Source: an uncultured Acidimicrobiaceae bacterium
Lineage (GTDB): Bacteria > Actinomycetota > Acidimicrobiia > Acidimicrobiales > RAAP-2
Direction of reading: 5' to 3'
Length of the DNA stretch: 64,000 nt
Assembly (NCBI GenBank): GCA_937975915.1
Contig: CALJTY010000030.1
Location: 248,001-312,000, forward strand
The first letter of the stretch is position 1. Each line of letters opens with the position of its first letter. The position numbers and the translations under genes are program-made. Below are positions 8,444 to 16,426 of the stretch, piece after piece. Under the pieces are notes generated by a model. The model did not search any database, was not told where the DNA came from, and saw only the letters and a program-made list of their open reading frames with translations.

Positions 8444-9168
8444 CCGTTTTCCTGGTGGGTGCTGGTCCCGGCGATGCGGATCTTCTAACAATTAGGGCAG
8501 CGCGATTGTTGGGTGAAGCCGACGTTATTGTTCGTGACCGACTGATTGATGACTCAGTCATGGCGTACGTGAATCCTGACGCCAAGGTGTATTACGCAGG
8601 TAAAGAGCCAGGAGACTCTTCAAGCCAAGAGTCAATCAATGAACTACTCATTCTTCTTTCGCAGAACCACGAAACAATTGTCCGACTAAAAGGTGGGGAC
8701 CCATTTGTCTTTGGTCGTGGAGGCGAAGAGTTGATTGCACTTCATGAAGCAGGAATTCGCTGCGACGTTGTTCCAGGCGTCACTTCTGCTCTCAGCGGAC
8801 CAATGGCTGCAGGCATCCCCGTAACGCACCGAGGAGTTTCTCAAGGCTTCACTGTTGTGACTGGAACGGGCTCCGACGGCAAAGTGACTGACTTCACGCA
8901 GCTGGCGAAGACTGGAACAACATTAATTATTTTGATGGGAATAAAACATCGTCGTGAAATTGCAAGAACACTGATTTCGGGTGGACTTGATGCCACAACT
9001 CCAGTAGCGGTCATCGAAAGGGCCTGGACTAATACTCAGCGCACTGTTCGTGGTGATTTGCTTTCGCTTGAGAATCTTGACGTAGCGAATCCCGCAATTA
9101 TTGTTATCGGAGAAGTGGCCACACTTAATCTTCGTGAATTTGCTTTTAGTGATGTGGTGCTCATCTAA
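8440..9168 (+). CDS. cobA: Uroporphyrinogen-III C-methyltransferase
   Basis: SAM-dependent enzyme that methylates uroporphyrinogen III at C2 and C7 to give precorrin-2, the entry to siroheme (and cobalamin). The family N-terminus VFLVGAGPGDADLLTIRAAR and the VRLKGGDPFVFGRGGEE motif near residue 85 are diagnostic. GVTSALSGPMAAGIPVTHRG and LMGIKH complete the tetrapyrrole methylase fold. Its 242 residues match the stand-alone SUMT form, not the fused CysG. The ATG overlaps the sulfite reductase stop (ATGA), so siroheme supply is coupled to the apoenzyme. Confidence 0.96.
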   Translation: MTVFLVGAGPGDADLLTIRAARLLGEADVIVRDRLIDDSVMAYVNPDAKVYYAGKEPGDSSSQESINELLILLSQNHETIVRLKGGDPFVFGRGGEELIALHEAGIRCDVVPGVTSALSGPMAAGIPVTHRGVSQGFTVVTGTGSDGKVTDFTQLAKTGTTLIILMGIKHRREIARTLISGGLDATTPVAVIERAWTNTQRTVRGDLLSLENLDVANPAIIVIGEVATLNLREFAFSDVVLI

Positions 9169-9170
9169 TC

Positions 9171-9719
9171 ATGCTGCCGCTCACCTTTAAACTTGAAAAC
9201 AAGCGCGTCCTTGTTCTCGGGGCTGGAAAGATTGGCACTGGAAAGGCACAACTGCTGATTGAGGCCGGTGCACGTGTTGACATGATCTCGCTAGATGTCC
9301 TCGCTCCGCTTCCTGATGGCCTGGCTTCCTTCCAGCAACGTGCCTACGAATATGGTGACCTCGCTGGCTACATGCTGGTGATTTCAGCAGTTGCTGATGA
9401 GGAAACGAACGATGTGATCGTTGCTGAAGCTGCAGAACTTGGGATCTGGCTTAACTGTGTTGACATTCCAGAGCGATGTGATTTCTATTTCATGGCACTT
9501 CACACTGCTGGGGACGTCACTGTGGCTGTGACGAGTAGAGGATCGGCTCCGGCCCTGGCGCAAGTGATACGTGATGAAGTTGCTAAGGCCGTGCCGACGA
9601 ACACTGGCGAAGTCGCAAAACAGATTAGAAGTGAGCGTGATGCTCTCCACGCGCAGGGCAAAACTACTGAAGGGCTTGATTGGAAAACTCGTATTTACGA
9701 ACTGCTGGAAACCAAATAG
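9171..9719 (+). CDS. Precorrin-2 dehydrogenase (siroheme synthase N-terminal domain)
   Basis: NAD-dependent oxidation of precorrin-2 to sirohydrochlorin. The N-terminal Rossmann motif is VLVLGAGKIGTGKAQLLIEAGA and the conserved VAVTSRGSAPALAQVIRDE segment near residue 125 is typical of the CysG-N/SirC/Met8 family. Only 182 residues are present, so there is no fused methyltransferase domain; whether this small form also inserts iron, as Met8p does, is not evident. It begins two bases after the cobA stop and ends the operon, meeting the sulfatase gene tail to tail with two bases between. Confidence 0.9.
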   Translation: MLPLTFKLENKRVLVLGAGKIGTGKAQLLIEAGARVDMISLDVLAPLPDGLASFQQRAYEYGDLAGYMLVISAVADEETNDVIVAEAAELGIWLNCVDIPERCDFYFMALHTAGDVTVAVTSRGSAPALAQVIRDEVAKAVPTNTGEVAKQIRSERDALHAQGKTTEGLDWKTRIYELLETK

Positions 9720-9721
9720 AA

Positions 9722-12055
9722 CTACTGCGTACTGAGTGAAGCTTTGAATTCACCTTTTCGCATCAGTGCCTTCACCTCGTCACTCGGCTCATCCAAGCGC
9801 TCAAGCGTCACAGTGTGAATTTTTGCACTGCATGGAAAATGGTGAGGATACGGTCCAACTGGCGAACCGGTATCAATCCCCACGTCGAATGTTTCGCCGC
9901 TCATTGAGAACACCAATGGGACTGTCTTCTCAATGCGCCCGCTTGCTACTGGTGCGCCGTCGACGCTAAGGACGAGGTCACCGCCCTTGCCGAATCCTCC
10001 GTCGTAGACAAAGTTGACTTCAATCGTGTGTCCACCGGCACCGAGCGGCGTTGCCGACTGGAACTGGGTGTGTTCGTGGCCGAACCAGTTGTAATGAAAT
10101 GTTGGGAGTCGGTCTTCAGAGAGATAGAGCGACCAACCGGCCATGTTTCCACCTTGACAGACAATGACACCTTCAGCGCTGTCTTGGACCTCAATCACTG
10201 CAGTGATTTGATACGAACAATTCTTTAGGTTGAGAACTGAACTTTCAGGCATGCGCACGTGAGCAGGCGTGTAGGTCATTTTCGTTGCATTGCCTAGTGA
10301 ATGTGGAACTGAGAAGTCTCCGCCTCGTGGAGAACCAGGATCCCTCAGTGGGTAGACCCCATATTTGAGTGCCTGTTCGTGAAAGATGTTCTGGAGCTCT
10401 TCAAGTTTTTCAGGAAATTCTTGCGATAGGTCAATTGACTGCGAGAAGTCCGAGCGAATGTCATAAAGCTCCCACCGCTCTTGCTCGCCATCGAATTCAA
10501 AGCCCGCGAATCGAATCCAGGGGAGTCGGCCATGGAAGCATGAAGCAATCCAACCGTCACTGTAAATGGCACGATTGCCAAGAATCTCAAAATACTGAGA
10601 CGTGTGCGTTGAAGCTGCATCAGGGTCGTCAAATGTATAGACCATTGATGTCCCGTGAAATTCCATCTGTTCAATACCATTGAACGTTGCTGGGGGTGTG
10701 ACACCGGTCGCTTCGTAAATTGTTGGCGCAATGTCAGTGACGTGGTGGAATTGCGAACGGATTTGCTTTCCATTGCTGATGCGCTTCGGCCACGACATAG
10801 CCATTGCATTACGTGTACCGCCGAAGTGAGAAGCGACCTGTTTCATCCACTGGAATGGGGCATCAAGAGCCCAGGCCCAGCCAACGTTGTAGTGATTCTC
10901 ACAATTGGCAGTTCCAAAGTCGTCCATGTGCTCAAGTAACCACTCAGGGTCTTCGTGCACACCGTTTTGGAATGATGGTGCGCTCCATGCACCATGCACT
11001 GTTCCTTCTGCTGAGGCGCCGTTATCTCCAGTGATGTAAATGATCAGAGTGTCGTCACCAATTCCCATTTCGTCGAGAGAATCAATGACACGCTTGATCT
11101 GCGCGTCAGTGTGAGCCAAGAAACCTGCGAACACTTCCATGAGTCGTGAAGCCACAGGGCGATAACGTTCAGGATATTCTTCCCAGCTAGGAATCTCATT
11201 TGGCCGAACTGTATTTGCCGTGCCTGCAGGAATAGTTCCGAGCTTTAGTTGGCGCTCAAAGATTTCATTACGTAATTCGTCCCACCCTTGATCGAACTTT
11301 CCTTTGAACTTGTCACTCCATTCGGGTGCAACATGGTGAGGAGCGTGCACCGCTGGAGTTGAGAAATAGCAAAAGAATGGCTGGTCTGGTCGCGAAGCCT
11401 TTTGTCGTTGAATCCAGTTAATTGCCTGGTCAGCCAGGTCTTCTGTGAGGTGGTAGTTCTCTTTGCCTACGTAAGGGGCAATGGGCGTTGTCTGATCATA
11501 GAGCGGTGGTTCGAACTGAGACGACTCAGCGCCAATGATTCCGTAGAAGCGGTCAAAGCCCATTCCAGTTGGCCAGCGATTGAACGGCCCAGCAGGACTC
11601 TGCTCCCACGAAGGAGCTAAGTGCCATTTTCCAAAACATGATGTGGCGTAGCCGGACTGCTGTAGGACCTGCGCAACAGTTGCAGCTTCTGGTGGAAGGG
11701 CGCTGTCGTAACCAGGAAATGAGTTTGCAATTTCTGTGATGCCACCCATGTGCACCGAGTGGTGATTTCTTCCTGTGAGCAGCGAGGCCCTGGTCGGCGA
11801 GCAAAGTGCTGTGGTGTGGAACTGGTTGTAAAGAAGTCCCTGCTCAATAATTTTGTCGAGACCTGGCGTTGGGACTGGTCCACCAACACCCGCAAATGAA
11901 CCGAAGCCCACATCATCAAGAAGAATGAGCAGAACGTTCGGTGCCTCTTTAGGGGCTTTCGGTGTTGTGAGCTTTCGTGGTGTCGAATCAGTGATGAATC
12001 GCTCGATGTGACCAGTGAATTCTGGTGTTGCGAGTGGCAATGACTCGCTAGACAT
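9722..12055 (-). CDS. Type I (formylglycine) sulfatase with C-terminal lectin-like domain
   Basis: Hydrolyses a sulfate ester by way of a formylglycine made from Cys85 in CSPTRAS. The first metal site is LLILLDDVGFG near residue 45, GKWHLA carries an active-site Lys, and ITGDNGAS gives later metal ligands. The last ~150 residues (AGWSLYLSEDR, LVLSVDGAPVASGRI) look like a concanavalin/LamG-type beta-sandwich, as in arylsulfatases of the AslA type. There is no signal peptide, so the enzyme may be cytoplasmic. The start at 12055 follows the alkylsulfatase reading with an 8-base overlap; an upstream in-frame ATG at 12151 would lie inside that gene. Total 777 residues. Confidence 0.9.
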   Translation of the reverse strand: MSSESLPLATPEFTGHIERFITDSTPRKLTTPKAPKEAPNVLLILLDDVGFGSFAGVGGPVPTPGLDKIIEQGLLYNQFHTTALCSPTRASLLTGRNHHSVHMGGITEIANSFPGYDSALPPEAATVAQVLQQSGYATSCFGKWHLAPSWEQSPAGPFNRWPTGMGFDRFYGIIGAESSQFEPPLYDQTTPIAPYVGKENYHLTEDLADQAINWIQRQKASRPDQPFFCYFSTPAVHAPHHVAPEWSDKFKGKFDQGWDELRNEIFERQLKLGTIPAGTANTVRPNEIPSWEEYPERYRPVASRLMEVFAGFLAHTDAQIKRVIDSLDEMGIGDDTLIIYITGDNGASAEGTVHGAWSAPSFQNGVHEDPEWLLEHMDDFGTANCENHYNVGWAWALDAPFQWMKQVASHFGGTRNAMAMSWPKRISNGKQIRSQFHHVTDIAPTIYEATGVTPPATFNGIEQMEFHGTSMVYTFDDPDAASTHTSQYFEILGNRAIYSDGWIASCFHGRLPWIRFAGFEFDGEQERWELYDIRSDFSQSIDLSQEFPEKLEELQNIFHEQALKYGVYPLRDPGSPRGGDFSVPHSLGNATKMTYTPAHVRMPESSVLNLKNCSYQITAVIEVQDSAEGVIVCQGGNMAGWSLYLSEDRLPTFHYNWFGHEHTQFQSATPLGAGGHTIEVNFVYDGGFGKGGDLVLSVDGAPVASGRIEKTVPLVFSMSGETFDVGIDTGSPVGPYPHHFPCSAKIHTVTLERLDEPSDEVKALMRKGEFKASLSTQ

Positions 12056-13772
12056 TTCGAAGCGCACCAATCTCAAATGCACCCAATACTTTTTTAGCTC
12101 GCTTGTCATCACCAGTGATTGTGATTCTGCCAGCTTCTTGGGCCGTGGCAAATGTGATCTTTCCAGTCAGCACTTCTGCCCATGTTTCAAGAGTCATGTG
12201 AAGCGTCGCGTCAGCATTCTTTCCGTCACTCACGAATGCGACACTGTTGCGAACATGAAGCCCGACTGTTTTTTCGTTTCCGAAGTCCCAGCCAATGTGG
12301 AAGTTTTCATTTTCAACGAGATCAGGATCAAGCGTGACTCGCAGTAACGCAACGTACATTTCGTGAGGCGATTCAACAATGATTTTGTAACTGAAGCGGT
12401 GATCATTGAACCTTGAGAAGTCAAAAGAACCGTCAAGAGTGAGTGCCCGGGTGATGCACCAGCTACGAATGTTCGCTGAAGTCGTCCGTTGAGCAATTGT
12501 TCTAAGAGCAGTGGCTAGAAGCTTCTTGTCTTCCGGTGTGGCACCAGGTGAGTGGACCAACCAAGAGCCGAGTTCGAGTGCCCAGCGAATGTCATCGTTC
12601 GAAAGGGCATCTCGTAACTGCTTTTCAACGTTGGCTCGACCACCGAAGCCTTCAATGATTCGTTCACTGCGCTCAGGTGTTGTGAGGGGGAACAAGTTCG
12701 CTTCGTTGCCGTCGAAGAATCCAAAGAGCCCAGTTCTGATTTGGCGCATGTGGTGTTCAGCGACGCCATAGAACTCAGAAGTGAGGTAGTCCTCGTCGCA
12801 CCAAGCTGGAAGTTCAACTGCTTGTCCAATGTCAGCACTGAACATTCCCTTGTTCATTGAGCGAACGGCTTGGTCCCATAGGAACTGGATTGAGTCACGG
12901 TACTTGGTGACGCGAGTTTGAATCTCGTCCTTGCCAGAAATTGGTGGTCCGTGTGCACCAACGAGGTGTTCTGGTTGTAGGGCCAGTAGTTTCTCGACAC
13001 CCTTGATCAAGATGCGAGGGTCACGGTACTCTTCGCCTCTAATTGCAAAGACGTTAAAGAGAACAGGCCAAACAGTGTTGTTGACAGCGGTGTCGAGTTC
13101 TGGGAACCAGTAGGTGACTGAGTCATTGGCGTCAGATGGTGAGGGAATCACGTCAACTCGTAGACCAGCAATTGTGTGGGTACTTGGTTCGTCGCCAAAT
13201 GTATTTGTCGGAGCCATGAACCCAGTGGTGAATGGTGCGTGCATGGGATCGCGCCAGAATCTTCCGAGTCCAACGTTTACATTGCCGTCAGGCCCAGACT
13301 CTGGCATAAGAATTGCAAACTGTTCAACCAGACCGCGCGAATACGTTGGTCCTATTTCTGCAGTGGCGCCTTCACGGTTGTGTTTGATGCGCTCGTGTCC
13401 CCAAATTGGAAATGGCTTGCCTGCGTTTTCTGTTACAACAGCTTTTGTTCCAGTGATGTAGTGAAAGTGTGTGTAGAGAACAGCAACGATTGGCTTGTCG
13501 CTGTGTTCGCGAAGTGTGGCAATAGCGTGAGCCATTTCTTCGATTGATTCACCAGTGTCAATTGCGATGATGCCTTCTGGTCCTTCAATGAATGACTGAT
13601 TGGAAAGACCGTTACCAACAAAGGACCAAACGCCAGGTCGAACGTTGTAAAACTTCTTTTCCAGGCGCTCAGAGTGAGCAATGTGGTCTTTGTGTGCGGT
13701 ACGACCATCTGGCAATGTAATTGTTGCTCGGTTGGTTTTCTCGAAGCTTCTGGCGCGGTCTGAATTGGTCAT
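12048..13772 (-). CDS. Alkylsulfatase-like metallo-beta-lactamase fold protein
   Basis: Resembles SdsA-type alkyl/aryl sulfatases: an N-terminal MBL fold (VWSFVGNGLSNQSFIEGPEGIIAIDTGES), a helical dimerisation domain in the middle, and a C-terminal SCP2-like domain (LETWAEVLTGKITFATAQEAG). Length 574, against ~650 for secreted SdsA1; no signal peptide is visible. The metal-binding HxHxDH motif reads THFHYITG (His102, His104), so the Asp and third His are replaced by Ile and Thr. Activity or metal content may therefore differ. It is the first gene of a pair with the sulfatase, and the ATG lies six bases after TAATTT, with no Shine-Dalgarno site. Confidence 0.82.
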   Translation of the reverse strand: MTNSDRARSFEKTNRATITLPDGRTAHKDHIAHSERLEKKFYNVRPGVWSFVGNGLSNQSFIEGPEGIIAIDTGESIEEMAHAIATLREHSDKPIVAVLYTHFHYITGTKAVVTENAGKPFPIWGHERIKHNREGATAEIGPTYSRGLVEQFAILMPESGPDGNVNVGLGRFWRDPMHAPFTTGFMAPTNTFGDEPSTHTIAGLRVDVIPSPSDANDSVTYWFPELDTAVNNTVWPVLFNVFAIRGEEYRDPRILIKGVEKLLALQPEHLVGAHGPPISGKDEIQTRVTKYRDSIQFLWDQAVRSMNKGMFSADIGQAVELPAWCDEDYLTSEFYGVAEHHMRQIRTGLFGFFDGNEANLFPLTTPERSERIIEGFGGRANVEKQLRDALSNDDIRWALELGSWLVHSPGATPEDKKLLATALRTIAQRTTSANIRSWCITRALTLDGSFDFSRFNDHRFSYKIIVESPHEMYVALLRVTLDPDLVENENFHIGWDFGNEKTVGLHVRNSVAFVSDGKNADATLHMTLETWAEVLTGKITFATAQEAGRITITGDDKRAKKVLGAFEIGALRNV

Positions 13773-13778
13773 GGAGAC

Positions 13779-13784
13779 AAATTA
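13779..13784 (-). promoter_or_regulatory. Putative leaderless -10 element of the alkylsulfatase operon
   Basis: TAATTT on the minus strand, exactly six bases before the ATG at 13772. Confidence 0.45.
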
Positions 13785-13822
13785 GGTCACTTTAGAAGGG
13801 CTGTTGTACGCGCCCTTGTAGG

Positions 13823-13828
13823 TAGTGT
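13823..13828 (+). promoter_or_regulatory. Putative leaderless -10 element of the DUF3054 gene
   Basis: TAGTGT followed by six bases and the ATG at 13835. It lies back to back with the alkylsulfatase -10 in a 62-base divergent region. Confidence 0.45.
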
Positions 13829-13834
13829 TTAGAC

Positions 13835-14191
13835 ATGCGCGCACTCAGAGGTTCCTTAGATTTTGCGGTAGTTCTGACATTCGTGACCATTGGGCGAGCT
13901 CAGCACAATGATGGAGAAACGCCAAGTGGAATTCTCACCACAACATGGCCATTCGCTGTTGGTTTACTGCTGGCTTGGCTCTTTTTAGTCAAAACTAAGC
14001 GCGGTGGTTGGACCTACAAAGCCGGTGTTCTTGCCGCCTCAGTCACAACGACGGTTGGAATGATTCTTCGAGTGATCGCAGGTCAAGGCACAGCAGCTGC
14101 ATTCATTGTCGTAGCGTTTTCGTTCCTGCTACTTGGAATGCTCGGTTGGCGACTGATTGCGAAAGTTTTAGTTAAGCGCAGCGCTAGTTAA
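13835..14191 (+). CDS. DUF3054 domain membrane protein
   Basis: Integral membrane protein of 118 residues with about four hydrophobic helices. The early LTFVTIGRAQHND segment, PFAVGLLLAWLFL and the later TVGMILRVIAGQGTAAAFIVVA match DUF3054, an actinobacterial family of unknown role. It is transcribed alone, divergently from the alkylsulfatase gene, and its end overlaps the convergent DUF1295 gene by 8 bases. The start is supported by the N-terminus of the family and the TANNNT-N6-ATG arrangement. Confidence 0.8.
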   Translation: MRALRGSLDFAVVLTFVTIGRAQHNDGETPSGILTTTWPFAVGLLLAWLFLVKTKRGGWTYKAGVLAASVTTTVGMILRVIAGQGTAAAFIVVAFSFLLLGMLGWRLIAKVLVKRSAS

Positions 14192-15020
14192 TCTTCTTTG
14201 GCGCACGAGGAAAGAATGAACTCGTAGCTGCAATGTATTCGTTGTAGCCCGTGCGAGTCTTTGACAATTTCTTCTCGAGCATTGGCTTTCCTGAAAGTGA
14301 AGTCAAGAGCCACACCATGAGCGCTGGCGACAGAATTGTTACAAATCCATATTTTGTTGAAAGTGCGCAGATGAAGAAACCCACCCAGACGCAGGCGTCA
14401 CCGAAATAGTTAGGGTGGCGGGTGTAGCGCCATAGCCCTGTATTCATGGTTGTCCCACTGTTGGCAGGATTGGCAACAAAACGTCGAAGTTGTTCATCGC
14501 CAACTGCTTCGAAGTACACTCCAATGAGCACAACAAAGAGCCCCACCCATACGAGTGGATTGAATTCTTTTGCAAATGCCATCCATTGCAACGGGATTGA
14601 CACAAACCACATGAGAAGTCCCTGCAGGCCATAAATCATGCGAAGGGCGTAGAAATTTTTATTTTTGTCACGCGCACCGCGCATAATCCCGATGTATCTC
14701 GAGTCTTCTGCGCTGCCTCGTTGTCTGATTGCAAGGTGAATTGAAAGTCGAAGACTCCACAGCGCTACCGCACCAAGGAGAATCCAGTGAATGGTGTGAC
14801 CATTAAGTGACGTGTTAGACCACCAGTCATCTCCCGATGAGTTGCTCTGTGAATGAGAGAACCAAAGTGACTCGAGCAAGATCCATAGAAACCCAGATCC
14901 CCAGAAGATATCAATAGTGGCGTGGCGCTTAACGGCACGTCCTACGAGAAATGCGCAGAAGGCCCACGCCCAAGCAGTGAGCAAGGCGAAAGGAAGGTTG
15001 CTGAAAAAATGTGAATTCAT
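14184..15020 (-). CDS. DUF1295 / steroid 5-alpha-reductase-like membrane enzyme
   Basis: Polytopic membrane protein (278 residues, six to seven helices) of the DUF1295 family, distantly related to steroid 5-alpha-reductases and isoprenylcysteine methyltransferases. The diagnostic LWRYTRHPNYFGDACVWVG sits near residue 195, with EAVGDEQLRRF before it. The substrate is not known; lipid or steroid reduction by NADPH is the family expectation. The hexamer six bases before the ATG is TAAACC, a near match to the leaderless -10 pattern. Confidence 0.85.
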   Translation of the reverse strand: MNSHFFSNLPFALLTAWAWAFCAFLVGRAVKRHATIDIFWGSGFLWILLESLWFSHSQSNSSGDDWWSNTSLNGHTIHWILLGAVALWSLRLSIHLAIRQRGSAEDSRYIGIMRGARDKNKNFYALRMIYGLQGLLMWFVSIPLQWMAFAKEFNPLVWVGLFVVLIGVYFEAVGDEQLRRFVANPANSGTTMNTGLWRYTRHPNYFGDACVWVGFFICALSTKYGFVTILSPALMVWLLTSLSGKPMLEKKLSKTRTGYNEYIAATSSFFPRAPKKIN

Positions 15021-15026
15021 AAAACC

Positions 15027-15032
15027 GGTTTA
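15027..15032 (-). promoter_or_regulatory. Possible leaderless -10 element of the DUF1295 gene
   Basis: TAAACC on the minus strand, six bases before the ATG at 15020. The last base deviates from TANNNT. Confidence 0.25.
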
Positions 15033-15078
15033 GCATTTTTGTGACAAGAATGTGCCCTGAATTAAGAAGAACTTCGCC

Positions 15079-15084
15079 TACGCT
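15079..15084 (+). promoter_or_regulatory. Putative leaderless -10 element of the MFS gene
   Basis: TACGCT followed by six bases and the GTG at 15091; no Shine-Dalgarno site. Confidence 0.45.
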
Positions 15085-15090
15085 TGTTTC

Positions 15091-16389
15091 GTGCGAAGAC
15101 GTGGATTTGGCTCATTCTTGCGGGCCTCCGCGCAGGATCTTTTTAATCAGAGCACGGCCTTTGGGCGTTTGGCGCTGGTGCACGTAATCATGATGGCGGG
15201 TGACACCCTGGTCACAGTTTCGTTAGCTGGGTCACTCTTTTTCTCGGTTTCACCCACTGAAGCAAAGAGCAAGGTTCTTGCCTATCTACTAATAACAATC
15301 GCCCCTTTTGCAATTGTCTCTCCAATACTCGGGCCACTTATTGACCGATCTGCAAATGGTCGAAGAATTCTGGTGGCGATGTCTGCCGGGCTTCGCGTGT
15401 TGTTGTGTTGGTCAATGGCGACTCATTTAAATTCACTGTGGTTATTTCCTGAAGCATTCCTCGTACTTATTTCATCGAAATTGTATGTAGTTACTCGCGG
15501 TGCACTTGTTCCAGAAATGGCTCGCACAGACCAGTTCCGAGAGCACGCGTCAAATGTTGGCGAGTCTGGTTGGCCCATGCAGGACGAAGTTGAAGAGCAG
15601 GGCTTCTCTGGATTCAATGCTCAGCTAACGCTGCTTGGAACATTTGCAGGTTTACTTGCTGGGTCTATTGGCGCTGCGCTCTTAAAGGGGATCGGTGCAT
15701 CGAGTGTCTTGATTGCAGCTTCAGTTGTGTTCGCTATGGCAACCATTGCGAGTCTGCGCCTTCAACGACCCGCAAAAATTATTCGTGATCAATTGGTGTC
15801 ACTCACCCAAGAAGAACGTGATCTAAATACCCTTAATCCCACTGGCGATGTTGAAGTTGCATGGGGACTGACGGCATCGGCGCTAATGCGATTCAGTGTT
15901 GGCTTCACAACGTTCATGCTGGCATTTGGACTGCGCAGAGAGCACGCAAGTCTCACGTGGTTTGCGTGTGCCCTCGCGCTTAGCGGTGTTGGCGCACTCC
16001 TGGGCCTAGCAATTGTGACTCGAGTTCGAAACTCGCTTAAAGAATCAACATTGCTTACATGGTCTTTATTGCTCACGGGCATCGGCGCCGGAATTGCTTC
16101 GTCACATCCGCAGCTACTTGCACAGGTGCTACTCGCAGGGTGGATTGGTCTTTGCGCGTCAATTACACAGCCAAGCTTTGACGCAATCACTCAGCGCAAT
16201 GTTCCAGCAGGGGCGCAGGGGAGAACCTTTGCACGATTTGCTGTTCGCCAACAACTCCTCTGGGTGATCGGAGCGTTAATTCCCGTCGCCATTACGATGA
16301 ACTTTCAAATCGGAGACCGTTTGCTTTCGATTTTGATGCTCTCGTCGGGACTGATTTATGGAATAGGCAGACGTTTTGTCCGCCGATGA
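15091..16389 (+). CDS. Major facilitator superfamily transporter
   Basis: Twelve-helix-type transporter of 432 residues. GPLIDRSANGRRILVAMSAG near residue 90 is the MFS loop 2-3 signature (G-x3-D-R-x-G-R-R type). A long cytoplasmic loop around residues 145-175 (acidic, NVGESGWPMQDEVEEQG) follows the first helices. The second half contains LSGVGALLGLAIVTRVRNS. The substrate is unknown; drug or metabolite efflux is likely for this group. The start is GTG, placed by the -10 spacing, and the N-terminus is basic. Confidence 0.8.
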   Translation: MRRRGFGSFLRASAQDLFNQSTAFGRLALVHVIMMAGDTLVTVSLAGSLFFSVSPTEAKSKVLAYLLITIAPFAIVSPILGPLIDRSANGRRILVAMSAGLRVLLCWSMATHLNSLWLFPEAFLVLISSKLYVVTRGALVPEMARTDQFREHASNVGESGWPMQDEVEEQGFSGFNAQLTLLGTFAGLLAGSIGAALLKGIGASSVLIAASVVFAMATIASLRLQRPAKIIRDQLVSLTQEERDLNTLNPTGDVEVAWGLTASALMRFSVGFTTFMLAFGLRREHASLTWFACALALSGVGALLGLAIVTRVRNSLKESTLLTWSLLLTGIGAGIASSHPQLLAQVLLAGWIGLCASITQPSFDAITQRNVPAGAQGRTFARFAVRQQLLWVIGALIPVAITMNFQIGDRLLSILMLSSGLIYGIGRRFVRR

Positions 16390-16426
16390 ACAATTTCTAT
16401 TAAGCGCCATTAAGATTTAGTGGAAT

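Noticed and set aside
9722..12151. Sulfatase starting at 12151
   Set aside because: The additional 32 residues lie inside the alkylsulfatase coding region in another frame; the ATG at 12055 fits the 8-base overlap.
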